In this document: piece after piece, positions 1 through 5,122 of the stretch
How the letters are laid out: the number at the start of each line of letters is the position of its first letter
How positions within the stretch are numbered: position 1 is the first letter of the stretch
Assembly: GCA_016194725.1 (NCBI GenBank)
Contig: JACQAW010000204.1
Location: 1-6,110, forward strand
From: Deltaproteobacteria bacterium
Lineage (GTDB): Bacteria; Bdellovibrionota; UBA1018; UBA923
Direction: 5' to 3'
Length of the DNA stretch: 6,110 nt
Program-made: the position numbers and the translations under genes
The notes under the pieces: generated by a model
What the model was told of the DNA's origin: nothing
Database searches by the model: none
What the model saw: only the letters and a program-made list of their open reading frames with translations

Positions 1-895
1 CAGGCTCGCTTCGCCAGGCCAGGACCTCGTTGGGTATATCGCGCGAGATGACCGCATTCCAGCTCACCGGAAAACCCGCAAGGCCCCGCACCACCCAGTG
101 AAAGCGGTTCCTGCCGGACTCTTTTACCTCGACAACATCAGTCATGAAGTGGCTGAAGTTCGCCAGATCCGTCATGAATCGATAAACGCGAAAAATGGGC
201 GCACTGATGTTGATCGTTTTGTGAACCGTGACAGCCCGGCTGTCTGAGTTCAGGCCGAAGAGCCTTCGTGCGTCGATGTTCGACAAAGCCCGCGCCAGAA
301 AAACCGCGCTCAGGCCCACAAGCATTGCGTTGCGTGGACGCGTGATGCCATACAGCCCATAGACAAACGCGCCGCTACAAGTTGCAGCGACCAGCAGGCG
401 CACGGCCGGCGACCAGCTGGCCTGCGTTGGAGCGGGCGCCTGGCGCGAATTCCTGTAAGGGCGCAGCTGGTTATTGATGCCGCGTACCCCAGGTATCCTT
501 GCGATGCGATCAAGCAGGTGTTGCATTTTGTCGCTGGGAATCAGCCCCTCCAGGCAAACACGCCCGTCGACGGTGTGTACCTGGATTGAATGGGGCGCCG
601 TAACCAGGCGTCCAAGTTTTGAGCGAATGCGCGCATTCACTACCGAGTCGTCTTCGCCGCCTGGCTCGATGAAATTACGCCAGTGGCTTCCGAGCACGGC
701 GCCAAGCCCCATTCCACGGTGACCAATGTCACTGATGCCGGCATGAGCTAGATTGCTGACGACGGTGAAACCACGGTGCAAGCCCATGTGCAGCCCGATG
801 CGCCGACGCCTGCCTTTCTGCGGATCGGCAAAATACATGAGTGCAGCGCCGCCGACAAAGCCAAGTGGCAGCGTGATCAACCGGGATGCCTTCAT
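1..895 (-). CDS. BON domain / two-TM / SRPBCC (cyclase-dehydrase-like) membrane protein, C-terminus cut by window edge
   Basis: Translating the minus strand from ATG at 895 gives 298 codons with no stop before the left edge, so the C-terminus is missing. Domains in order: N-terminal hydrophobic helix (about residues 7-22) followed by YFADPQKGRRRR, a motif typical of YtxH-like anchored proteins; a BON domain (about 83-143; VNARIRSKLGRL, then VHTVDGRVCLEGLIP, ending RIPGVRGINNQL); two hydrophobic helices (about 163-182 and 187-204) resembling DUF2892-type hairpins; then an SRPBCC/polyketide-cyclase-like domain from about 222 (VTVHKTINISAPIFRVYRFMTD, later SWNAVISRDIPNEVLAWRS). An in-frame TGA lies four codons upstream of this ATG, so it is the first possible ATG; only a weak GAG precedes it. 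BON domains are linked to membrane or envelope binding and SRPBCC folds bind hydrophobic ligands; a role in envelope lipid or stress homeostasis is inference. The architecture is clear, the function is not. Confidence 0.9.
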   Translation of the reverse strand, partial: MKASRLITLPLGFVGGAALMYFADPQKGRRRRIGLHMGLHRGFTVVSNLAHAGISDIGHRGMGLGAVLGSHWRNFIEPGGEDDSVVNARIRSKLGRLVTAPHSIQVHTVDGRVCLEGLIPSDKMQHLLDRIARIPGVRGINNQLRPYRNSRQAPAPTQASWSPAVRLLVAATCSGAFVYGLYGITRPRNAMLVGLSAVFLARALSNIDARRLFGLNSDSRAVTVHKTINISAPIFRVYRFMTDLANFSHFMTDVVEVKESGRNRFHWVVRGLAGFPVSWNAVISRDIPNEVLAWRSEP

Positions 896-912
896 GCCAG
901 CATCTCAATGCA

Positions 913-940
913 CAACACACGCCATTTTTGCCGCGTGTTG
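913..940. promoter_or_regulatory. Inverted repeat in the divergent gap, candidate operator or leader hairpin
   Basis: Arms CAACACACG (913-921) and CGCGTGTTG (932-940) are inverted copies with one mismatched pair, separated by 10 nt. Read as minus-strand RNA, the odd pair becomes G-U, giving a continuous 9-bp stem just upstream of the BON/SRPBCC start. The dyad sits between two divergent genes and touches the -35-like box of the protease gene, which fits an operator. No regulator family is recognised. Confidence 0.35.
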
Positions 941-966
941 AATTCAGGTGGCGGGTCCGATATCGT
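938..966 (+). promoter_or_regulatory. Possible sigma70-like promoter of the CPBP protease gene
   Basis: TTGAAT (938-943) and TATCGT (961-966) are 17 bp apart and each matches the consensus hexamer at four of six positions. Transcription would start about 5 nt before the ATG at 979, which lacks a Shine-Dalgarno sequence, so the message could be nearly leaderless. Weak matches; prediction only. Confidence 0.2.
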
Positions 967-978
967 TAATACCCACAG

Positions 979-1587
979 ATGACACAGTCCCGAGGAATTG
1001 CCGCCGGAATTTTGCTTTTGTACCTCACCGTGCGTTTTGCGCTGGTTCAATATCTCGATGCCCTGGGCCATTATGCCTCGTATGTTTTTGAAGGCATTTT
1101 TGTTTTGGCGGTGCTAGGGGTATACCGTTCGCGAATTCACGTGTCGCTCGAAAAACTCAAGGCCGTGCTGCCCGACTGCGTATTGGCTCTGCCTCTGGGT
1201 TTTGGCGTTTATAAATTCGCCCTTTATTTCGGAATACCTGTTCCGTTCGATTTTGCGGACCACGAGACTCTTTTATTCCTTCTTGTTCTTGCTCCGTTTC
1301 TCGAGGAGCTTATTTTTCGCCAGGCACTCTGGTATTCGGCTGAAACCCTGACGGCGCGGCCGACGGCCACCCTGGCCATTACGACGGTAATATTCGGCTC
1401 CGCTCATTTTCAGGCCTACTTCTATGTCTCATCCGAGGTGCAGCACTTCGTGGTTTATCAGACCCTCTATGCGCTGCTGATCGGCTTGTGGTGGGGTTAC
1501 CGCTATATGAAAACCCAAAGCGTCGCGGTACCCATCGCCCTGCACCTGCTTTTCAATTTGGGTTTTTATCTCGGATTCGTGGTTTAG
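979..1587 (+). CDS. CPBP family (Rce1/CAAX-like) glutamic intramembrane protease
   Basis: Polytopic membrane protein of 202 residues with the three conserved CPBP/ABI motifs: EELIFR (Glu109, Glu110, Arg114), FGSAH (Phe139, His143) and HLLFN (His189, Asn193). In this family the paired Glu and the two His residues form the intramembrane catalytic site. Several hydrophobic segments span the whole length (about 7-25, 36-49, 66-85, 97-117, 131-150, 157-175, 183-201). The length is near the short end for the family. The start is the first ATG after an in-frame TAA at 967-969; no ribosome binding site is visible. Family members process prenylated proteins in eukaryotes; bacterial ones serve in bacteriocin self-immunity, regulated proteolysis or C-terminal protein sorting. 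No sorting-tagged substrate or bacteriocin gene is seen here, so the substrate is unknown. All catalytic residues are present, so it is probably active. Confidence 0.93.
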   Translation: MTQSRGIAAGILLLYLTVRFALVQYLDALGHYASYVFEGIFVLAVLGVYRSRIHVSLEKLKAVLPDCVLALPLGFGVYKFALYFGIPVPFDFADHETLLFLLVLAPFLEELIFRQALWYSAETLTARPTATLAITTVIFGSAHFQAYFYVSSEVQHFVVYQTLYALLIGLWWGYRYMKTQSVAVPIALHLLFNLGFYLGFVV

Positions 1588-1596
1588 CGCGCGGCT

Positions 1597-2361
1597 TCAG
1601 AATACCAGCAGCTGCGCGCCCGAAGAAATCGTGGGCGAGATGGACTTGTCCGTGCCGCCAAAGCCGATACTTGGGCCGGCCGTTACGCCAATGCGCAGAA
1701 TTTCACCTTTTTCGCCGGTGGGTACTTCCAGTGCAAAGCCACCGCCAGGTTGCAGGTGGCCGTTCACCGCTCCGCCAGTCGACTGAACCTGAAAGGCGGT
1801 TCGGCCCACGGCAACCAGAGTGACGCCCGACTTGCCCAGGGGAATTCGAACGACCTGGTAGTCGGCGCCCGTGGTGGTGGCGATGTAATTCGAACTCGAT
1901 TCAGCTTTGCCGAAGATATCGACTACTTTGCGAATGGCAACTTTGCCTTCGCCGCTCAAATCGCCGGTTCTGGTGCCCGAGGCCACGACCGACGCGGGCT
2001 GACCGTTCTTTTTTCCGATTTCGAGAACATAGTACGGGCTCAGCGAATATCCGCTGGGCTCTCCCAGGCCGTCTTCGAGCCCCTTCTTGTGACCCATTTT
2101 GTAAACCTGATATGTTTGGCCGTCATCCTGCTCGCCGATTTGGGGCGCCGGCGCCACCCATAAGGGAACGGAATAAGGAGTCAGGCTGCCCTCAGGCGTG
2201 ACCCTCACGTCTGTCAGGAAAAGACGGGGCCCAAGTACTTCAAAATCAAGCGGGCGGCTGCTTACTGGTTGCCAGCAATCGGCGCCGGTCTGATCCGCGC
2301 CGGCGGACAAGCCAATGGTGCAAAGGGCGACGGTGAATAAAAAAACTTTCAGGAATCGCAT
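1597..2361 (-). CDS. Secreted protein of unknown family
   Basis: 254 residues. The N-terminus is a good Sec signal peptide: Arg2 and Lys5, hydrophobic core 6-18, probable cleavage after Ala20-Gly-Ala22. No lipobox fits, since Cys14 is preceded by Leu; the only Cys in the mature part is Cys29. The mature protein is rich in Gly, Ser, Thr and Val and looks beta-rich without transmembrane helices, suggesting a soluble periplasmic or extracellular protein; the Gly-rich C-terminal third ends QLLVF. I recognise no family or catalytic motif. The ATG at 2361 is backed by AAGGGG seven bases upstream. It is convergent with the protease gene (9 bp between stop codons) and downstream of, in the same orientation as, the DUF2269/CopD-like gene, but the 116-bp AT-rich gap suggests its own promoter. 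The real-gene call rests on the signal peptide, RBS and clean frame. Confidence 0.82.
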   Translation of the reverse strand: MRFLKVFLFTVALCTIGLSAGADQTGADCWQPVSSRPLDFEVLGPRLFLTDVRVTPEGSLTPYSVPLWVAPAPQIGEQDDGQTYQVYKMGHKKGLEDGLGEPSGYSLSPYYVLEIGKKNGQPASVVASGTRTGDLSGEGKVAIRKVVDIFGKAESSSNYIATTTGADYQVVRIPLGKSGVTLVAVGRTAFQVQSTGGAVNGHLQPGGGFALEVPTGEKGEILRIGVTAGPSIGFGGTDKSISPTISSGAQLLVF

Positions 2362-2366
2362 CTCTT

Positions 2367-2408
2367 AACCCCTTGGAATTGCAAGATCGAGACTAGTCCC
2401 GAGGGGTT
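2367..2408 (-). promoter_or_regulatory. Leader hairpin that can mask the ribosome binding site of the secreted-protein gene
   Basis: In the minus-strand transcript, AACCCCT (2408-2402) can pair with AGGGGTT (2373-2367). After one A-C mismatch, two more G-C pairs extend the stem toward a loop of about 22 nt. The 3' arm contains the Shine-Dalgarno AAGGGG (2374-2369), seven bases from the ATG at 2361, so folding would block ribosome access. As DNA the same arms form a 10-position inverted repeat counting one G-T pair on the plus strand. Regulation is inferred. Confidence 0.35.
2387..2402. repeat. Near-perfect 16-bp palindrome upstream of the secreted-protein gene
   Basis: TCGAGACTAGTCCCGA is a dyad whose central eight bases (GACTAGTC) are perfectly symmetric, with TCG/CGA flanks separated by one mismatched pair. 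It lies in the leader of the minus-strand gene at 1597-2361 and overlaps the outer arm of the RBS-masking hairpin. With no room for an RNA loop at its centre, it fits a dimeric repressor site better than an RNA structure. No known operator matches. Confidence 0.3.
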
Positions 2409-2410
2409 TC

Positions 2411-2458
2411 TTTAAGTTGAAATTATTGGGAGTTTTTAAATTTTCGGGTTTAAACGGT
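2411..2458 (-). promoter_or_regulatory. AT-rich block, probable promoter region of the secreted-protein gene
   Basis: This block is much richer in A and T than its surroundings, with T/A runs, TTTAAA twice and the palindrome GTTTAAAC (2448-2455). Read on the minus strand it contains AATAAT (2427-2422), a possible -10 element, but no well-spaced -35 is evident. It lies between two minus-strand genes, and no U-tract terminator is visible after the upstream gene, so some read-through is possible. Confidence 0.25.
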
Positions 2459-2477
2459 GTTTAGAGGTTAGCCAGCT

Positions 2478-2945
2478 CTAACCCTTGTTTACGACAAGCC
2501 AAAGTGCCATGAGCGCGAACGGCACGCCGATAAAGGTCGAGGTGACGGCGTAATGCCAGCGCTGAACGCCGGGCTGCGACAGTGGCGCGGTGTTGCCGGG
2601 TACGTTGTCGGCATTCTTTGCCCGCAACAGCACAAATCCGATACAAACCAGATTTGCCACCACCACGCAGGTCGCGCAGATCAGTTTGTCTTCGAACCAG
2701 CTGGGCCACTTGTGGGTATCGTCAAGGTAGCCGCCGCGCCAAAGCAGCAAGATTCCTGTGATTACCGAAAGCAAAAGCGCGGGACCTTCCAGAACCAGGT
2801 CGATAATCCGATGAAGGTCGATATACGCCCGCTGGCGTGCCGCCGAAGCCGTGCGCCAAAGAACGACTTCGAGGACAAGTTCGCCCGTGGCGGTTCCCAG
2901 CCAAACAACGATGAAGAGCACGTGTAAAAACCGAAGCCATTGCAT
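2478..2945 (-). CDS. Four-helix integral membrane protein, DUF2269/CopD-like
   Basis: 155 residues with four hydrophobic helices (about 4-30, 48-69, 87-107, 132-151). The first helix, LRFLHVLFIVVWLGTATGEL, has the His-in-helix and following Gly pattern seen in DUF2269 and in CopD-type membrane domains (WLRFLHxxxxxxWLG). His8, His45, His78 and His131 are spread along the protein; in related four-helix proteins such His residues are candidate haem or metal ligands, but that is inference here. The final helix ends in VVNKG. No strong Shine-Dalgarno precedes the ATG at 2945. It is divergent from the beta-barrel gene across about 60 bp. The assignment rests on the N-terminal pattern and helix count, so the exact family is uncertain. 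Confidence 0.8.
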   Translation of the reverse strand: MQWLRFLHVLFIVVWLGTATGELVLEVVLWRTASAARQRAYIDLHRIIDLVLEGPALLLSVITGILLLWRGGYLDDTHKWPSWFEDKLICATCVVVANLVCIGFVLLRAKNADNVPGNTAPLSQPGVQRWHYAVTSTFIGVPFALMALWLVVNKG

Positions 2946-2953
2946 TTGTAATC

Positions 2954-2962
2954 AGAATAGCA
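2954..2962 (-). promoter_or_regulatory. Possible extended -10 element of the DUF2269/CopD-like gene
   Basis: The minus strand reads TGCTATTCT (2962-2954), an extended -10 motif (TGn followed by a hexamer matching TATAAT at four of six positions). Transcription would begin within a few bases of the ATG at 2945, consistent with the missing Shine-Dalgarno. No good -35 box is present. Low confidence. Confidence 0.2.
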
Positions 2963-3008
2963 TGAACAAAACCTAAGTGTTCGCTTGAGTTCCAGCGCAG
3001 TTAAGCCG

Positions 3009-3596
3009 ATGCGTGACATGATGACCGCGTTACTCGTCCTACTGATGGGAATTATTTTCCCCACCGCCGACACCGCTCTGGCAGCTGATATGGCTGTGGG
3101 CGAGCTGGGCGTGCGCTATCATGCGGGCACCGCTGGCAAGAGCTTCAGCGGCGCTACCGGTTACTTTCTTTATTTCCAGTCACAGGCGGGAAAAGGCGTT
3201 TTGCGCCCGAACGTCGGTGCCGCAATCGAGCTTATCAGCGGCAATGCCTCGATTGGCTCGGCGACCGTAGGCGGTACGGCGTATAGCGGCGGTATTTATC
3301 CCGGCCTGGACATTTTCCCGTTTCGCACCGAAAAATTCCAGCCCTTCGTTGAAGTTCACGGCGTCATTACCTGGAACTATGCTTCGCTTTCGCCGCTGAC
3401 GGTCGTGTCTGACCAGACTTCATTAGGCCTGGCATTTGGCTTTCAGGTAGGCGGCGGCACTGACATCCGACTTGGCCGAGGCGGCGAGCGTGCCATTCGC
3501 ATTCACACCAGCTATTCCAACTACACCGGAAAAATCGCGGGCCAGGCCGGCTTTCAGTACAATGCTTTTGCGTTAAGCCTGGGCCTGGTGTTCTAG
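3009..3596 (+). CDS. Exported probable outer-membrane beta-barrel protein
   Basis: 195 residues from ATG 3009. A signal peptide (MRDMM, hydrophobic core to about 17) probably cleaves after Ala23-Leu-Ala25. The mature part alternates hydrophobic and polar residues with many Gly and aromatic residues (ELGVRYHAG, GYFLYFQSQAG, AYSGGIYPGLDIFPF, IRIHTSYSNYTG), as in small transmembrane barrels. It ends FALSLGLVF, whose terminal Phe and alternating hydrophobics fit the usual signal for outer-membrane insertion. No enzyme motif is visible; a general OmpA/OmpW-like barrel role is the most one can say. Start choice is unsure: the frame opens upstream to TTG 2985, which adds eight residues, and ATG 3018 or 3021 also keep a signal peptide; none has a clear ribosome binding site. 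It is divergent from the DUF2269/CopD-like gene and convergent with the HD-GYP gene. Confidence 0.82.
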   Translation: MRDMMTALLVLLMGIIFPTADTALAADMAVGELGVRYHAGTAGKSFSGATGYFLYFQSQAGKGVLRPNVGAAIELISGNASIGSATVGGTAYSGGIYPGLDIFPFRTEKFQPFVEVHGVITWNYASLSPLTVVSDQTSLGLAFGFQVGGGTDIRLGRGGERAIRIHTSYSNYTGKIAGQAGFQYNAFALSLGLVF

Positions 3597-3607
3597 CCCT
3601 TGGCTAG
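3593..3607. repeat. Perfect short palindrome containing both convergent stop codons
   Basis: CTAGCC (3593-3598) and GGCTAG (3602-3607) are exact inverted copies around a 3-nt spacer. The left arm holds the plus-strand TAG of the barrel gene (3594-3596); the right arm holds the minus-strand TAG of the HD-GYP gene (3606-3604). Each mRNA can form a 6-bp hairpin at its stop. Neither strand has a U-tract, so it is not a typical intrinsic terminator, though it may protect or define 3' ends. Confidence 0.4.
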
Positions 3608-4992
3608 TTATCCATGAGCTCGATAAAAGCCTTCATGACCTGATATGAGAAGCCGTGAAATACGTGCGTATGCATGCGGTTCATCGGGTGGACTTGCGGG
3701 TCTTTGGCCGCCTTGCGGAGCAGTCGCACGAACTCGTCGCTGATTCCGACGATTTCTGAAACCAGGCTTATGGCGCCCGCAGCCGATTTGTTGGGAAATC
3801 CTTTGCCATCGCGTCTTTCGTGGTGCTGAAAAACGGCGTGCAGCGCGATCGAGTCGACGCCCTTCACGGTTGCCAGTATGCGAGCACTCTCTTTGGGGTG
3901 CGCGTGATAAAGGCGCAGCTCATCGAGCGTCATCCGGTTTTCTTCCTTGTCTTCGAGCCCGGGTGCCGTGGCGTGAAGCCCTACGTCGTGCAACAGCGTG
4001 GCCATGCCTATCGCGACCTGAAGCCGTTCGATGCTGAACTTGAGTCGCGGCATCAGCAGCCCGGCAATCAACGAGGCGCCCACGCCATGCTCATAAACCG
4101 CCGCGTCTTTGATGTAGTCGCGCAGCAGGGGGTGCTGGTCGAATTTTAAATCCGTAACCAGTCGCTGGATGTTCATCGAAAAGCGCAAGGCGTGGTCAAG
4201 GGTGCCTTTAGGTATATTGCGCTCGCTCAGGAATTTGAGAGTTTCTTCGCCTGAGTTCATGACTTGTTGGATTTGAAGCTCCAGTGGCGCCACTGTCTGC
4301 CTGAGCAAGGCCGTGGCCAGGTGGTCGCAGTAAGACACGTAGCTGGCATGCGCGTCTTTGTGGATAAAAAATGAGCGCACGCCCTTTTGAATGTAGCTGG
4401 TCACCCGTTCCTCGGAAAACGCGTCAGCCGCCTGCAGAATTTTCAGATACCTCCCATTCTTGAGTCGGACGTACACATCGAAAAATGACTTGTGGCCCGA
4501 CAGGAAGTTTTCGATGCGAATCGGGTTGAAGTCCCTGTCGCTGACCAGCAGCTCCTCATTCAAAGCGTCTTTGTTCAGCGAGGCCTGCGCCAGTGCGCTG
4601 CTTGCGTCGAACGTGGGAATGATTGGAGCCACCAGCGCGAGAATTTCGGCGTAGCTCAACGGTTTACGCAGGGCCTGGTGCACGGCCAGGCGCTTGAGCT
4701 CCTGGTCGTTGAATGGCGGGTTGCCGTCGTAGAGCAGAAAAAGCGGCGTACCGATGTGGTGCAGGTGCGCGCAGCGAAGCACCGAAAGGCCACCCGGGTC
4801 GGCGACACTGGGATTCACGAAGATGCCCGAGTAACGCCTGCTGCGGTCGCTAAGGATGGTTTGGGCCTCTTTGCCCGTGCGGGCCAGCACTGGCGGCGCC
4901 AGTACGGTTGCGGGATCGGACTGCAGCCATTTCAGAAATTCAGCGTCGGGATCGATAACAAGAGCGGGTAACCGTGATTCCAGTTGCAGCAT
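3604..4992 (-). CDS. REC-like / HD-GYP domain protein (candidate cyclic-di-GMP phosphodiesterase or effector)
   Basis: 462 residues. Residues about 8-125 look like a receiver fold: ALVIDPD with Asp14 and Asp16, a strand SGIFVN where the phospho-acceptor Asp is expected but Asn60 is found, and the conserved Lys110-Pro111 (LRKPLSYAEIL). Residues about 159-224 form a middle module (FFDVYVRLKNGRYLKIL, then ERVTSYIQKGVRSFFI) I cannot name surely. Residues about 290-450 are an HD-GYP domain with likely metal ligands His302, His335-Asp336, His363 or His365, and His390-His391 of HHERRDGKGFP. HD-GYP enzymes hydrolyse cyclic-di-GMP; here HDxGK reads HDVGL and GYP reads GFP, so activity is uncertain. 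No membrane segment is seen: cytoplasmic. ATG 4992 is chosen because GGAGG lies five bases upstream; a GTG at 5025 in frame has no such signal. Confidence 0.93.
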   Translation of the reverse strand: MLQLESRLPALVIDPDAEFLKWLQSDPATVLAPPVLARTGKEAQTILSDRSRRYSGIFVNPSVADPGGLSVLRCAHLHHIGTPLFLLYDGNPPFNDQELKRLAVHQALRKPLSYAEILALVAPIIPTFDASSALAQASLNKDALNEELLVSDRDFNPIRIENFLSGHKSFFDVYVRLKNGRYLKILQAADAFSEERVTSYIQKGVRSFFIHKDAHASYVSYCDHLATALLRQTVAPLELQIQQVMNSGEETLKFLSERNIPKGTLDHALRFSMNIQRLVTDLKFDQHPLLRDYIKDAAVYEHGVGASLIAGLLMPRLKFSIERLQVAIGMATLLHDVGLHATAPGLEDKEENRMTLDELRLYHAHPKESARILATVKGVDSIALHAVFQHHERRDGKGFPNKSAAGAISLVSEIVGISDEFVRLLRKAAKDPQVHPMNRMHTHVFHGFSYQVMKAFIELMDN

Positions 4993-4997
4993 GGCAA

Positions 4998-5002
4998 CCT
5001 CC
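4998..5002 (-). promoter_or_regulatory. Strong ribosome binding site fixing the HD-GYP start
   Basis: The minus strand reads GGAGG followed by a 5-nt spacer and the ATG at 4992. It is the best Shine-Dalgarno in the window and places the start 11 codons inside the longest open frame, which would otherwise begin at GTG 5025. Confidence 0.75.
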
Positions 5003-5051
5003 AGCACGGGGCCTAACGCAAGCACAGTGCCACCGTAACGTAGTGTATCCC

Positions 5052-5079
5052 AGCCGAAAATAAAGGTGTTTTTCCGGCT
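5052..5079. repeat. Bulged inverted repeat in the HD-GYP / VOC divergent gap
   Basis: AGCCG (5052-5056) plus AAAA (5057-5060) pairs with TTTT (5070-5073) and CGGCT (5075-5079), leaving one bulged C at 5074 and a 9-nt loop. The dyad sits roughly midway between two divergent starts, suiting a shared operator. It is not placed as a terminator for either gene. No regulator is recognised, and no convincing promoter pair could be fixed on either side. Confidence 0.3.
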
Positions 5080-5111
5080 TCCTTTGTGGTTGACCTAGGT
5101 TTTAAAGACGC

Positions 5112-5117
5112 AGGGGG
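5112..5117 (+). promoter_or_regulatory. Ribosome binding site deciding the VOC protein start
   Basis: AGGGGG lies five bases before ATG 5123. The alternative GTG at 5117, two codons upstream in the same frame, overlaps this purine run and has no site of its own, so ATG 5123 is preferred. Confidence 0.6.
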
Positions 5118-5122
5118 TGGGT

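Noticed and set aside
310..722. Open frames on both strands within the left-hand gene
   Set aside because: They are shadows; the true frame continues past the left edge with recognisable BON and SRPBCC domains.
1750..2163. A 137-codon plus-strand open frame
   Set aside because: Opposite the secreted-protein gene, with biased composition and no recognisable motif; the minus-strand gene has the signal peptide and ribosome binding site.
2367..2416. Intrinsic terminator on the plus strand (stem followed by TTTCTTT)
   Set aside because: No plus-strand gene ends nearby; the protease gene stops about 780 bases earlier, opposite another gene. The RBS-masking role on the minus strand fits better.
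2466..2483. Hairpin GGTTAG/CTAACC at the end of the DUF2269/CopD-like gene as a terminator
   Set aside because: A 6-bp AT-containing stem with no following T run on either strand and competing pairings (TTAGAG/CTCTAA); too weak to call.
4492..4971. A 159-codon plus-strand open frame
   Set aside because: It is antisense to the well-supported HD-GYP gene and shows no domain, signal or start site.
4992..5025. GTG 5025 as the HD-GYP start
   Set aside because: No ribosome binding site, whereas ATG 4992 has GGAGG at ideal spacing; the added residues match no part of the receiver fold.
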